This document shows, piece by piece, positions 6,199 through 13,530 of a stretch of 16,314 nucleotides of DNA. The DNA lies in assembly GCA_023415915.1 (NCBI GenBank), contig JAEZIZ010000141.1, positions 1 through 16,314 of the forward strand, written 5' to 3'. Source of the DNA: Bacillota bacterium (GTDB taxonomy: Bacteria > Bacillota > Clostridia > Christensenellales > SZUA-584). The notes beneath the pieces were generated by a model, which was not told the origin of the DNA, made no database searches, and saw only the letters and a program-made list of their open reading frames with translations. Positions within the stretch are counted from its first letter, which is position 1; each line of letters starts with the position of its first letter. A program made the translations under genes and the position numbers.

Positions 6199-7521
6199 TC
6201 AGTCGCTGAGCAGGTATTCGTTGAGCAGCAGTTCAAGGTATTCCTGCCGTCCTGAGTCGTTCTCTATTTTGCCGAGCCCCGCCGCGTATTTCTCCAGTGA
6301 AGCAAAATCCGCTTTGCCGGACACGATTTCCTTGCCTATGCCCGACTCATAGCTTGCGTACCTGTTCTTTATAAAGTTCTCAAACACGCCGTCGTCTATT
6401 AGCTTCTGAGCCGTAATAAGGCCTTTGGCAAACGAATCCATGCCCGCTGCGTGCGCATAGAAGAGGTCTTCATATTTGAACGAATTTCTTCTCACCTTTG
6501 CGTCGAAGTTAAGGCCGCCTTTGCCGAATCCGCCCATCATAAGCACTTCATACATACACAGCGTAGTATTATACAGGTCGGTCGGGAACTGGTCGGTATC
6601 CCATCCGAGAAGCATATCGCCCTGATTGGCGTCTATAGAGCCGAGCATGTCGTTTATCCTCGCATAGCGCAGCTCGTGCTGGAACGTATGGCCCGCTAGC
6701 GTCGCGTGGTTGGCCTCGATATTGAACTTGAAGTATTTATCAAGCCCGTACGTCTTAAGGAACGCTATGCCGGTCGCGACGTCGAAGTCGTACTGGTGCT
6801 TTGTGGGTTCCTTGGGTTTGGGCTCAATGAGGAACTGCCCGTCAAAGCCTATCTCTTTGGCGTAGTCCACCGCCATATGCATGAAGCGCGCCATGTTGTC
6901 AAGCTCGAGCTTTAGGTCGGTATTGAGCAGCGTCTCGTAGCCCTCGCGGCCGCCCCAGAACACGTAGTTCGTTCCTCCGAGCTCTTTTGTAATCTCCATC
7001 GCCTTCTTCACCTGCGCGGCCGCGCTCGCGAACACGTCCGCGTTGCAGCTTGTGGAGGCTCCGTGCGTAAACTTGGGGTTGGAGAACATATTCGCCGTAC
7101 CCCAGAGCAGCTTTATGCCCGTATCGTCCATCATGCTCTTTATAAGCTTTACTATCTCGTCGAGGTTCCTGTTCGTCTCGGCAAGCGTATCCCCCTCGGG
7201 AGCGATGTCCCTGTCATGGAAGCAGAAATATTCTATGCCCAGCTTCTGCATGAACTCGAACGCCGCGTAAACCTTCTCCTTTGCCGCTTCCATAGGCGAC
7301 ATGCCTGCCCACGGGCGCGTGATGGTGCCTATATCGAGGTCGAACATATCCTTGCCGCCCCCGCACATAGTATGCCAGTATGCCATCGAGAACTTGAGCT
7401 GTTCCTTCATCGTCTTTCCGCCCACTATGGCGTCCGGCCTGTACCGGCGGAAAAACAATCCTTCCCGCTTTTTGTCTTCCGTGTACTCTACGGTTTTTAC
7501 ATTAGGAAAATACTCTTTCAT
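6199..7521 (-). CDS. xylA: Xylose isomerase, 440 aa
   Basis: The enzyme interconverts D-xylose and D-xylulose in the cytoplasm, the first step of the isomerase pathway into the pentose phosphate route. Length and sequence match the longer class II enzymes. Visible active-site elements are FHDRDIAPEG with the catalytic His102 and Asp105, the metal ligands Glu233 (LIEPKPKEPTKHQYD), Glu269 and His272 (FNIEANHATLAGHTFQHE), Asp297, Asp308 and Asp310 (GWDTDQFP) and Asp340 (GLNFDAK). These bind two divalent metals. ATG at 7521 has GAAAGGG 7 bases upstream. The gene follows the xylose-binding lipoprotein gene by 48 bases without a terminator, so it is probably the last gene of the sensing/transport transcript. 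A xylulokinase gene is not next to it and must lie elsewhere if xylose is used. Confidence 0.97.
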   Translation of the reverse strand: MKEYFPNVKTVEYTEDKKREGLFFRRYRPDAIVGGKTMKEQLKFSMAYWHTMCGGGKDMFDLDIGTITRPWAGMSPMEAAKEKVYAAFEFMQKLGIEYFCFHDRDIAPEGDTLAETNRNLDEIVKLIKSMMDDTGIKLLWGTANMFSNPKFTHGASTSCNADVFASAAAQVKKAMEITKELGGTNYVFWGGREGYETLLNTDLKLELDNMARFMHMAVDYAKEIGFDGQFLIEPKPKEPTKHQYDFDVATGIAFLKTYGLDKYFKFNIEANHATLAGHTFQHELRYARINDMLGSIDANQGDMLLGWDTDQFPTDLYNTTLCMYEVLMMGGFGKGGLNFDAKVRRNSFKYEDLFYAHAAGMDSFAKGLITAQKLIDDGVFENFIKNRYASYESGIGKEIVSGKADFASLEKYAAGLGKIENDSGRQEYLELLLNEYLLSD

Positions 7522-7569
7522 AATATTACCCTTTCATAAAAAGATATTTATAAAAATCGGCAGTCGCAT

Positions 7570-8613
7570 TCACTGCTGCGGCCATTCGTCCCTTGGAACG
7601 TTCGCGTATACCTGTTCCATCGTGTAGAACCCGTCTTTTATCACGGTGTCCATTATGTTGTCTTTTGTTACGAGTATCGGGTCGTACACGACGTAGTTAA
7701 TCTCATAGGTGCCGTCCGAAAACTTCCCGCACTCCCCTATATCCTCGCCCTTTGCCATCTTGATGGCATATTCGGCCGCGCCTTTTGCGAGCACGCTTAT
7801 CGGCTTATATACCGTCATGTTCTGCGTGCCTTCCACTACCCTCTGGCACGCCACCAATTCCGCGTCCTGCCCCGAAACGAACACCTTGCCTGCAAGCCTG
7901 TTTTCGCTGAGCGCCCTTATCGCACCCTCCGCAAGCTGGTCGTTGGCGGCTATAACAGCGTCGAATATAACGCCTTCGGAAAGCTTTTCTTTTACAAAGT
8001 TGTATGAGCCCTCGTCGCGCCACAGATCAACCCACGTTTCGCCTACTATTGTGATATCGCCGCTTTCGATAAGCGGCTTAAGCTTGTTGAAATACCCTTT
8101 GTTAAGGTAAAACGAGTTGTCGTCCCTCTGCGTGCCGTTGAGTATCAGATAATTGCCCTTAGGCACCGTCTTTACAGCCGTTTCGCCCATCATCTCTCCG
8201 ACACGGGTGTTATCAAAAGATATATAAAGGTCGACATTGGCATTCTTTATCGTCCTGTCGTACGCTATCACCTTTACGTTGTTGTTGTGTGCGTATTTCA
8301 CAAGGTCGGTCAGCGCGTCTTTGTCGTACGCCACTATAACCAGAACGTCTACGCCTTCGTTTACAAGCTCCATGCCCAAGGCTTCCTGCCGCACGCTGTC
8401 TTCATAAGCGTTTTTTACTATGACCTCGGCACCAAGCTTGCCCGCTTCGGAAGCAAAAATATCCCGGTCTCTTTGCCATCTTTCCAAAGTCATGGTCTCA
8501 TATACGAAGCCGATTTTAATTTCGTCGTCGTCATTTTTAAACGTCTGAACCGAACTGCAGCCGCACGAAAGAATTAAAGCAAGCGTTAAAAGCAGCGCAC
8601 CTATTCTTTTCAT
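7570..8613 (-). CDS. xylF: D-xylose ABC transporter substrate-binding lipoprotein XylF, 347 aa
   Basis: An N-terminal signal peptide ends in a lipobox-like ILSCGC, so the protein should be anchored by a lipidated cysteine (17 or 19) outside the membrane. The mature part closely resembles E. coli XylF as I recall it. It shares the sugar-contacting LERWQRDRD segment, AYDRTI, YISFDN, the GQDAEL motif, TQNMTVYKPI and NIMDTVIKDGF. It delivers xylose to the XylG-XylH transporter. Unusually, it lies not beside xylGH but behind the regulatory genes, 11 bases after the response regulator, with TAAGGAGG overlapping that gene's stop codon. Sugar specificity is inferred from similarity and from the adjoining xylose isomerase. 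Confidence 0.93.
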   Translation of the reverse strand: MKRIGALLLTLALILSCGCSSVQTFKNDDDEIKIGFVYETMTLERWQRDRDIFASEAGKLGAEVIVKNAYEDSVRQEALGMELVNEGVDVLVIVAYDKDALTDLVKYAHNNNVKVIAYDRTIKNANVDLYISFDNTRVGEMMGETAVKTVPKGNYLILNGTQRDDNSFYLNKGYFNKLKPLIESGDITIVGETWVDLWRDEGSYNFVKEKLSEGVIFDAVIAANDQLAEGAIRALSENRLAGKVFVSGQDAELVACQRVVEGTQNMTVYKPISVLAKGAAEYAIKMAKGEDIGECGKFSDGTYEINYVVYDPILVTKDNIMDTVIKDGFYTMEQVYANVPRDEWPQQ

Positions 8614-8624
8614 TACAAACCTCC

Positions 8625-10211
8625 TTAGATTTGCTTAAGATACTCCGACGGGGATACTCCTTCATGCTTTTTAAACAACCTGCTGAAATAGTTGGGATCA
8701 CAATAACCTGACATAAAGCATATCTCTTTTACGGTATGTTCACTCTCCTTCATAAGCCTTTTCGCGTTTTTAATCCTGACCTCGGGAAGCCTTTCAATGA
8801 AATTAATGCCCATCTCGCTCTTATAAAGCCTGCTGAAATACTGCGGGCTTATATACAGCTCTTTGGATATTTCGTCCAGCGTAAGCTCCTGATTGAACCG
8901 TTCGTCGATTATCCTGTTTGCCTTGTCTATTATGTTGCTTATCGCCTTTTTCTTGATAACGCTTATCTTTCCCGCTATAAGCCTTATCTTTTCGATGCAC
9001 ATCTGTTCGAATTCGTCCTTTGTGCGGCAGCTTAATATCTGCTTTATATATTGGCCATACTCTAAGCTGTTGTCGTCGCCCATGCCGTTCTGTATGGCTA
9101 TTCTGTGCGCGGCGACCATCATTTCAACGATGCTGTATCTAAGCCTTTCCTGCTCGAAAAAATCGGGGAATTTCCTGAATATATCCGCCAGTTCTGTAAG
9201 GCACCGCTGCACGTCTCCCGTTTCTATGTACTCTATGAGCTTATGCTCGACCGCGAGTATCTCGAACACATCGTCGCTTGTGTCCGGCGCAATGTCGTCT
9301 ATGTGCAATATCTTTCCGCCCTCCTTGCAGTGCAGCGCTTTGAGAGCTTCCTGATAAGACGTCATTATATCCTGGTCGCTGTGCACCTTTCCTATTCCCA
9401 CCCTGAAGTCCATGTCGTATTTTTTCTCCATAGCGTTCACTATCTCTTCAAGGCAGGCTATGGCCTGTACCCGCTGCTGATAAGGGTCGTCAACGCTCTG
9501 CGCCATATAGACGACTACCCTGTCGAGCATAACCGGCCCTACGATGCATTTGTTCTTGCACTTAAGGCTGTCCTTAAAATACATGTAAAACTTCTGGCTC
9601 TGGGCCGCGTCGCCCAGCTGCTTGCCGCTGTCGTGCTCGCCTCTCCTTTTAAACGTCATTATAAATATGTATCCCGAGTCGTTTTGCATGTCGAAGAATT
9701 CCTTCTTATACCTGCCAATGTCCGTTTTGTGCGGCTGGGATAGTAAAAATGAATATATGAAGCCGTGCTCCACGACAGTCATCATCTTCTCTATCTTTTC
9801 TCTCGTCTCCAGCTCCTGGTCAAATTTCTTCCTTTCTTCATCGAGCTGGCGCGCTATGCGCGTTAAAGTCTCCACAAGGCTTGCTTTTTTTACCGGCTTT
9901 ATGAGGTATTCGCTGACGCCCAGCTCTACCGCCTGCTTCGCGTATTCGAAATATTCGTAAACGGACACTATAACAAATTTAACGTCGTTATGTATCCTCT
10001 TTATCTCCTTAACCGCTTCAAGGCCGCTTATGCCAGGCATCTTTATATCGGTAAGTATTATGTCCGGCCGCATGGTCCTTGTCTTCTCTATTGCTTCCCT
10101 TCCTGATCTCGCAGTCTCGACAAGCTGTATATCCTTGAATTCTTTTTCAACGATATGCTTTACAGATTCTATGACTATCTGCTCGTCGTCGCATACCATA
10201 AGGGTGTACAT
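8625..10211 (-). CDS. YesN-type AraC-family response regulator, 528 aa
   Basis: This regulator acts as the cytoplasmic output of the kinase encoded 19 bases upstream. Residues 1-117 form a receiver domain with acidic pair Asp8-Asp9, phosphorylation site Asp55 (IILTDIKMPG) and Lys105 (YLIKP). A middle region (about 172-295) ending in FRVGIGKVHSD and SYQEALKAL resembles the degenerate GGDEF-like domain common in such regulators. The C terminus (about 425-525) carries two AraC-type helix-turn-helices: LTLDEISKELYISPQYFSRLYK and TVKEICFMSGYCDPNYFSRLFKK, each seen as a continuous match. ATG at 10211 was chosen because AAAGGAGGT sits 9 bases upstream; the TTG at 10220 overlaps that site. By analogy with clostridial xylose sensing it should activate the xylose transport genes when phosphorylated. 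The target promoters are not proven here. Confidence 0.93.
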   Translation of the reverse strand: MYTLMVCDDEQIVIESVKHIVEKEFKDIQLVETARSGREAIEKTRTMRPDIILTDIKMPGISGLEAVKEIKRIHNDVKFVIVSVYEYFEYAKQAVELGVSEYLIKPVKKASLVETLTRIARQLDEERKKFDQELETREKIEKMMTVVEHGFIYSFLLSQPHKTDIGRYKKEFFDMQNDSGYIFIMTFKRRGEHDSGKQLGDAAQSQKFYMYFKDSLKCKNKCIVGPVMLDRVVVYMAQSVDDPYQQRVQAIACLEEIVNAMEKKYDMDFRVGIGKVHSDQDIMTSYQEALKALHCKEGGKILHIDDIAPDTSDDVFEILAVEHKLIEYIETGDVQRCLTELADIFRKFPDFFEQERLRYSIVEMMVAAHRIAIQNGMGDDNSLEYGQYIKQILSCRTKDEFEQMCIEKIRLIAGKISVIKKKAISNIIDKANRIIDERFNQELTLDEISKELYISPQYFSRLYKSEMGINFIERLPEVRIKNAKRLMKESEHTVKEICFMSGYCDPNYFSRLFKKHEGVSPSEYLKQI

Positions 10212-10220
10212 ATCTTTCAA

Positions 10221-10229
10221 ACCTCCTTT
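10221..10229 (-). promoter_or_regulatory. Ribosome binding site that fixes the response regulator start
   Basis: AAAGGAGGT on the minus strand, 9 bases before ATG at 10211. It leaves no usable spacing for the in-frame TTG at 10220. Confidence 0.8.
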
Positions 10230-10230
10230 G

Positions 10231-11733
10231 TCAGTTTGCCATGTTGGGAAGAGGAATCACCAGCGTTACTTTGGTTCCCTTGCCCGGTTCGCTTTCCACC
10301 GCTATCACGTCTTCGCAGTCAAAGAACAGCCTTAACCTCTGCACCACGTTATACAGGCCTATGCCGGTGGTATGTCCCGATTTTTCGCTCTCGAATCTAT
10401 GGCATCCGAGTATCTTTTGCACCGTATCCTCGCTCATGCCTACCCCGTTGTCCTGAACGCTTATGTATGCGCTCTTTTCTCCCCTTTCAAGAGAAATGTA
10501 TATCTCTCCTCCCAATTCCTTTTCTCCTATGCCGTGAATAGCCGCGTTCTCCACAAGCGGCTGTATAATAAGCGGCGGCACATCTATATCCAAAAGGCTG
10601 CAGTCTATATTGTAATCGAATCTGATGATATCTCCGAAGCGGACGTGAAACAGGTTGCTGTATGCCCGTACAGTGTCTATTTCGTCTTTTATCTTTACTT
10701 TTCTATCCAGGCTCTTTACATTATACCGGAAAATCTTCGCAATATCATCTAAGAAGTTCGACGTCCTTTCCGCGCCTTCCAATGTAGCAAGCTGTACGCC
10801 CGCGTTTAACGTATTGAACAGAAAATGCGGGTTTATCTGCATCTGCAGCGCTTTCATCTCCGCGTCGGCCAGCAGCGAGTGAATTTTTAAGTTTTCTATC
10901 TGCTGCTCGAGCAGCATGGATTCGGTATCGGCTTTGTTATGAAGCTCGTTTATGTATTTTCTTATGCTGTGCTTCATCGTATTGAACGCGTTCGCCATGA
11001 CGCTTAATTCGTCCTCGGAATGCACCACCACGTCGTCGGCGTCAAAGTTGCCCTTCGACATTTCTTCCGCGGAATGCGCGAGTTTTATTATCGGCTTTGT
11101 CATGTTATACGCAAGATATGATATTACCATTACATTAAGCCCAATTACAGACAGCAGCAGCACGATGTTTGCCGTGCGCAGGTTGTTAAGGTCCTCCGAC
11201 ATGCTTAAGTATTGCGCCGTGTTCACGTCAAGTATGCTTAAGTTGAGCTTGTCTGCGAATGTCTGTATGTACCCGGTTATCTTGTTGGCCTCCGCATACC
11301 TTGTTATATATTCATCCGCGTCGTTTATGCCCTTGGCTTCCGCTGCCTTATCAGTTTCCTCGGTAAACGACTTCACCATATAGGCAATATCCTTGTATAT
11401 CAAGTCGTCCTGGTTATATATGCCGTGCGATTCGTCAAACAGCTTCTTCGCTTTTTCTGTAAACGCGTCCCTGTACATGTAATAATTAAGAAGGCTGTCC
11501 GAATCGTCAGTCACGAGATAATCCGTAAGCTGCGTATTTACCTTGCGCATATCGTTTAAAAACTCTTCAAGCTCGACGTTTGCAGAAAACATATCGTCCA
11601 TCTTCTCTATCGTGTTGCTTGAGAGGCCGAGAATAAAAATACTCGTAACGCTTGTAAGTATCGTCGTCAGCAGAAAAAATACTATAACCCTCGTTTTTAT
11701 GCTGTTGAATAACTTTTTGCTTATCCTTTTCAT
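10231..11733 (-). CDS. lytS: LytS/YesM-type sensor histidine kinase, 500 aa
   Basis: The layout is a first membrane span (about residues 15-37), an extracellular mostly helical region of about 145 residues, a second span (about 188-210), a HAMP linker (to about 263), a coiled coil, and a His_kinase/HATPase_c module. The phospho-acceptor motif is QMQINPHFLFNTLN with His303. The ATP-binding N box is LVENAAIHG (Asn396), with G boxes DNGVGM (428-433) and GHTTGIGLYNV. The gene starts 4 bases after the stop of the anchored binding protein and has only a weak ribosome binding site, so translation is probably coupled. In known clostridial systems the XylFII protein docks on the extracellular part of such a kinase and xylose promotes signalling. 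That role is inferred from synteny and domain layout here. Confidence 0.92.
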   Translation of the reverse strand: MKRISKKLFNSIKTRVIVFFLLTTILTSVTSIFILGLSSNTIEKMDDMFSANVELEEFLNDMRKVNTQLTDYLVTDDSDSLLNYYMYRDAFTEKAKKLFDESHGIYNQDDLIYKDIAYMVKSFTEETDKAAEAKGINDADEYITRYAEANKITGYIQTFADKLNLSILDVNTAQYLSMSEDLNNLRTANIVLLLSVIGLNVMVISYLAYNMTKPIIKLAHSAEEMSKGNFDADDVVVHSEDELSVMANAFNTMKHSIRKYINELHNKADTESMLLEQQIENLKIHSLLADAEMKALQMQINPHFLFNTLNAGVQLATLEGAERTSNFLDDIAKIFRYNVKSLDRKVKIKDEIDTVRAYSNLFHVRFGDIIRFDYNIDCSLLDIDVPPLIIQPLVENAAIHGIGEKELGGEIYISLERGEKSAYISVQDNGVGMSEDTVQKILGCHRFESEKSGHTTGIGLYNVVQRLRLFFDCEDVIAVESEPGKGTKVTLVIPLPNMAN

Positions 11734-11737
11734 AGCC

Positions 11738-12736
11738 TTACTTTTGTTTCTCGTCAGCGTTTATAGTTGTCACAATTTCCGTATCAATGTATACGCAGTC
11801 TGTCTGGAATGTATTTGCTGCGCTGCTTAATACCTGCACGCTTTTTTTGCCGGCGCTGTCACCGTTGCGGTCTATAACGCCGTATATCACGCCAATATCC
11901 ATGTAGTATTTCATCTCTTCCGTGTAGTCGGTGCCTACTATCACTACCTCTCCGACGAGCGCGCGCCTTACTATTTCTTTAGCGGCGGCCATCGTGTCCT
12001 TATCATTCATGCAGAATATCACGTCCACTTCGGGATACTTGTAAAGTATGCTCTTAGTCAGGTCTTCCGCTCCAAGAAGGGCGTTGGTTCTCGAAGGCGT
12101 ACAGAGAACGTTTATCTGCTTTCCGCCCTCAATTTCCTTTTTAAGCCCGCTGAGCATATTGTTGCTCTGCGCGTCAGTTCCGCTGCTTTCCTGGTCGGAC
12201 AATATTACGGCGGCATTTACCTGCTTCTTGTCTCCGCCGGCCCGCGCTATCAGTTTCGCCGCCTGCTGCCCGTAATCGTAATAATTTGTGCCTACGTAAT
12301 ACAGACCGCTGCTGTCGACCGACTCGACATGCCCTACGACTATGTTTATTTCTCCCTTCGCCGCCGCCAGTATCGCGTCAAGATACTCGGGAGTGTTTTC
12401 ACCGTTAACTATTATTCCGTCGACCTTTGATTTGTTCGCTATATTAATGTACTCCACTGTTTTGCTGCCGCTGTCCGGCTCAGAGATGATATGAACTTCG
12501 GTAGCGGTGTTATACGCCTTGCCCGCTTCTATAACTCCTTCTTTAAAATCCTGCCAGTATTTCTCGTCGCCGGAGTTTAATATCAGCGAAAAGTGTTTAA
12601 ATCCGCTGCCCAGATCGTATGCGGCCTTATCGCCGTAAACGCTGTTCACTTTGTCAAAGAGATACAGTATAAACCCCGCCGATGATACGACCGCGATTAT
12701 AAGCAATATCAGAACGATTTTATAAAGCCATTTCAT
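11738..12736 (-). CDS. xylFII: Membrane-anchored sugar-binding sensor protein (XylFII-like), 332 aa
   Basis: A single hydrophobic segment (about residues 5-27) without a lipobox suggests an uncleaved N-terminal anchor. The rest is a type-1 sugar-binding periplasmic fold: HFSLILNSGDEKYWQDFKEG, VDGIIVNG, YYVGTNYYDYG, DVIFCMNDKD and VVIVGTDYTEEMKYYMD. It is quite different from the transporter's XylF encoded in the same locus and lies directly before the sensor kinase gene. That order matches XylFII of the clostridial XylFII-LytS complex, in which the binding protein senses external D-xylose and activates the kinase rather than feeding the transporter. Its ATG overlaps the stop of the preceding gene (ATGA), so the two are translationally coupled. 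Specificity for xylose is inferred; a related pentose cannot be excluded from sequence. Confidence 0.85.
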   Translation of the reverse strand: MKWLYKIVLILLIIAVVSSAGFILYLFDKVNSVYGDKAAYDLGSGFKHFSLILNSGDEKYWQDFKEGVIEAGKAYNTATEVHIISEPDSGSKTVEYINIANKSKVDGIIVNGENTPEYLDAILAAAKGEINIVVGHVESVDSSGLYYVGTNYYDYGQQAAKLIARAGGDKKQVNAAVILSDQESSGTDAQSNNMLSGLKKEIEGGKQINVLCTPSRTNALLGAEDLTKSILYKYPEVDVIFCMNDKDTMAAAKEIVRRALVGEVVIVGTDYTEEMKYYMDIGVIYGVIDRNGDSAGKKSVQVLSSAANTFQTDCVYIDTEIVTTINADEKQK

Positions 12737-13278
12737 TTTGCTGCAGCCTCTGTTAGTTTTTCTATGTCCTTCGTGCTCCTAAGCGATAAACAGACTATCG
12801 AATCATATATGCTCTCTTTGAAAAACTCCGTATTGAACAAAACGCCCGCCATGTTTATGCGCAGGTTGTCGCATATATCGCCGAGCGGCTTTTGCCTGCC
12901 GAGCCCGATTGCGATATCGTAGTTTTCCAAAACGCCGAAAAGCTCCTCCCCAAACTGCTTGCCCGCTATCTCGATGACCAGCATCTTTTCTTCACTTTGC
13001 CTGCGCTTTATCTTAAGGCCCAGCCCTAAAAAACTTACGGGGTTGGCGTTGATCGGTATAAGTGTATGCTCTATACCCGTCTTTCCAAGGTAACGCTCAA
13101 CAGTTTCAATGGACTGCGCCCCAGCGCGCTGGTTTGTATCAATTATCAGCGTTGCGCACGGCTCGTCCTCAAGAATTTTTTTAAGCAGTATATAGCGGGA
13201 TGTCTTAACTTCAATGCTGTCGTCGTACGTGATGATAGTCTCGCTAGAGCCGTTAATATTGCGCTTTTTAATTTTCAT
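12733..13278 (-). CDS. Unrecognised 181-aa cytoplasmic protein leading the xylose-sensing operon
   Basis: I do not recognise this family. The protein has no signal peptide and no membrane span. Its sequence alternates predicted beta strands (ATLIIDTN, EHTLIPIN, KMLVIEIAG, YDIAIGLG, AGVLFN, SIVCLSL) with helices, suggesting an alpha/beta Rossmann-like fold, but I see no P-loop, glycine-rich nucleotide loop or catalytic motif. The stop codon overlaps the start of the XylFII-like gene (ATGA), so it belongs to the sensing operon and is its first gene. ATG at 13278 has a weak AGGTG 5 bases upstream, so expression may be low. A regulatory or accessory role in sugar signalling is only a guess from position. 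Confidence 0.8.
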   Translation of the reverse strand: MKIKKRNINGSSETIITYDDSIEVKTSRYILLKKILEDEPCATLIIDTNQRAGAQSIETVERYLGKTGIEHTLIPINANPVSFLGLGLKIKRRQSEEKMLVIEIAGKQFGEELFGVLENYDIAIGLGRQKPLGDICDNLRINMAGVLFNTEFFKESIYDSIVCLSLRSTKDIEKLTEAAAK

Positions 13279-13295
13279 ATACGCACCTGTTGTGA

Positions 13296-13338
13296 AATTA
13301 GCTATATTTTATCATAAAGCGTACTGAATATGCTAATT
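13296..13338. repeat. Inverted repeat upstream of the sensing operon
   Basis: AATTAGC-T-ATATT (13296-13308) is the reverse complement of AATATGCTAATT (13327-13338) apart from one bulged base, with an 18-base centre. It lies 18 bases before the ATG of the unknown first gene. It could be an operator or a leader hairpin. The AT-rich stretch 13279-13390 must hold the operon promoter if one exists, but I could not single out a convincing -35/-10 pair. Confidence 0.45.
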
Positions 13339-13390
13339 AAACTATAAACAGTAATATTAATGCTTTTTTAAGTAAAAATAATGCTTATAC

Positions 13391-13430
13391 ACACCCCAGC
13401 AAGCTTCATCTTGCTGGGGACCCCGTATCT
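13391..13430. repeat. 40-bp tandem hairpin repeat, first copy
   Basis: Each unit holds a perfect 10-bp stem, CCCCAGCAAG with CTTGCTGGGG, around a 6-base loop (CTTCAT here). The two units abut exactly and agree at 37 of 40 positions. The differences lie in the loop (two) and the spacer (one), and the stem is unchanged. On the minus strand this copy is the more distal after xylH and is followed by an AT-rich stretch. Confidence 0.85.
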
Positions 13431-13470
13431 ACACCCCAGCAAGCCTCACCTTGCTGGGGACCCCGTATTT
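13431..13470. repeat. 40-bp tandem hairpin repeat, second copy
   Basis: Same stem as the neighbouring copy, loop CCTCAC. On the minus strand a GGGGT precedes the CCCC arm in each unit, so alternative pairings between and within units are possible. No T tract follows the stems, so this is not a standard intrinsic terminator. Confidence 0.85.
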
Positions 13471-13530
13471 AAATGACAACAGCACTAAGCCGCAGCCTAG
13501 TGCGTTATCATCTTTCCCATACATTTACCC

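Larger units (their letters stand above)
13391..13503 (-). terminator. Three-hairpin block after xylH, possible terminator or mRNA 3'-end stabiliser
   Basis: Reading from xylH, a hairpin GCACTA/TAGTGC with two further GC pairs (13482-13503) is followed by the two strong 10-bp stems of the tandem repeat. The block separates the xylGH transcript from the sensing genes. It lacks a T run. It may therefore cause partial termination, or mark an RNA processing site that keeps transport and regulatory genes at different levels. Confidence 0.45.

Noticed and set aside
8625..10220. Longer response regulator from TTG at 10220
   Set aside because: The ribosome binding site overlaps that codon; ATG at 10211 has correct spacing.
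13391..13470. CRISPR array
   Set aside because: The two 40-bp units abut with no spacer between them and are hairpins; no cas genes are present.
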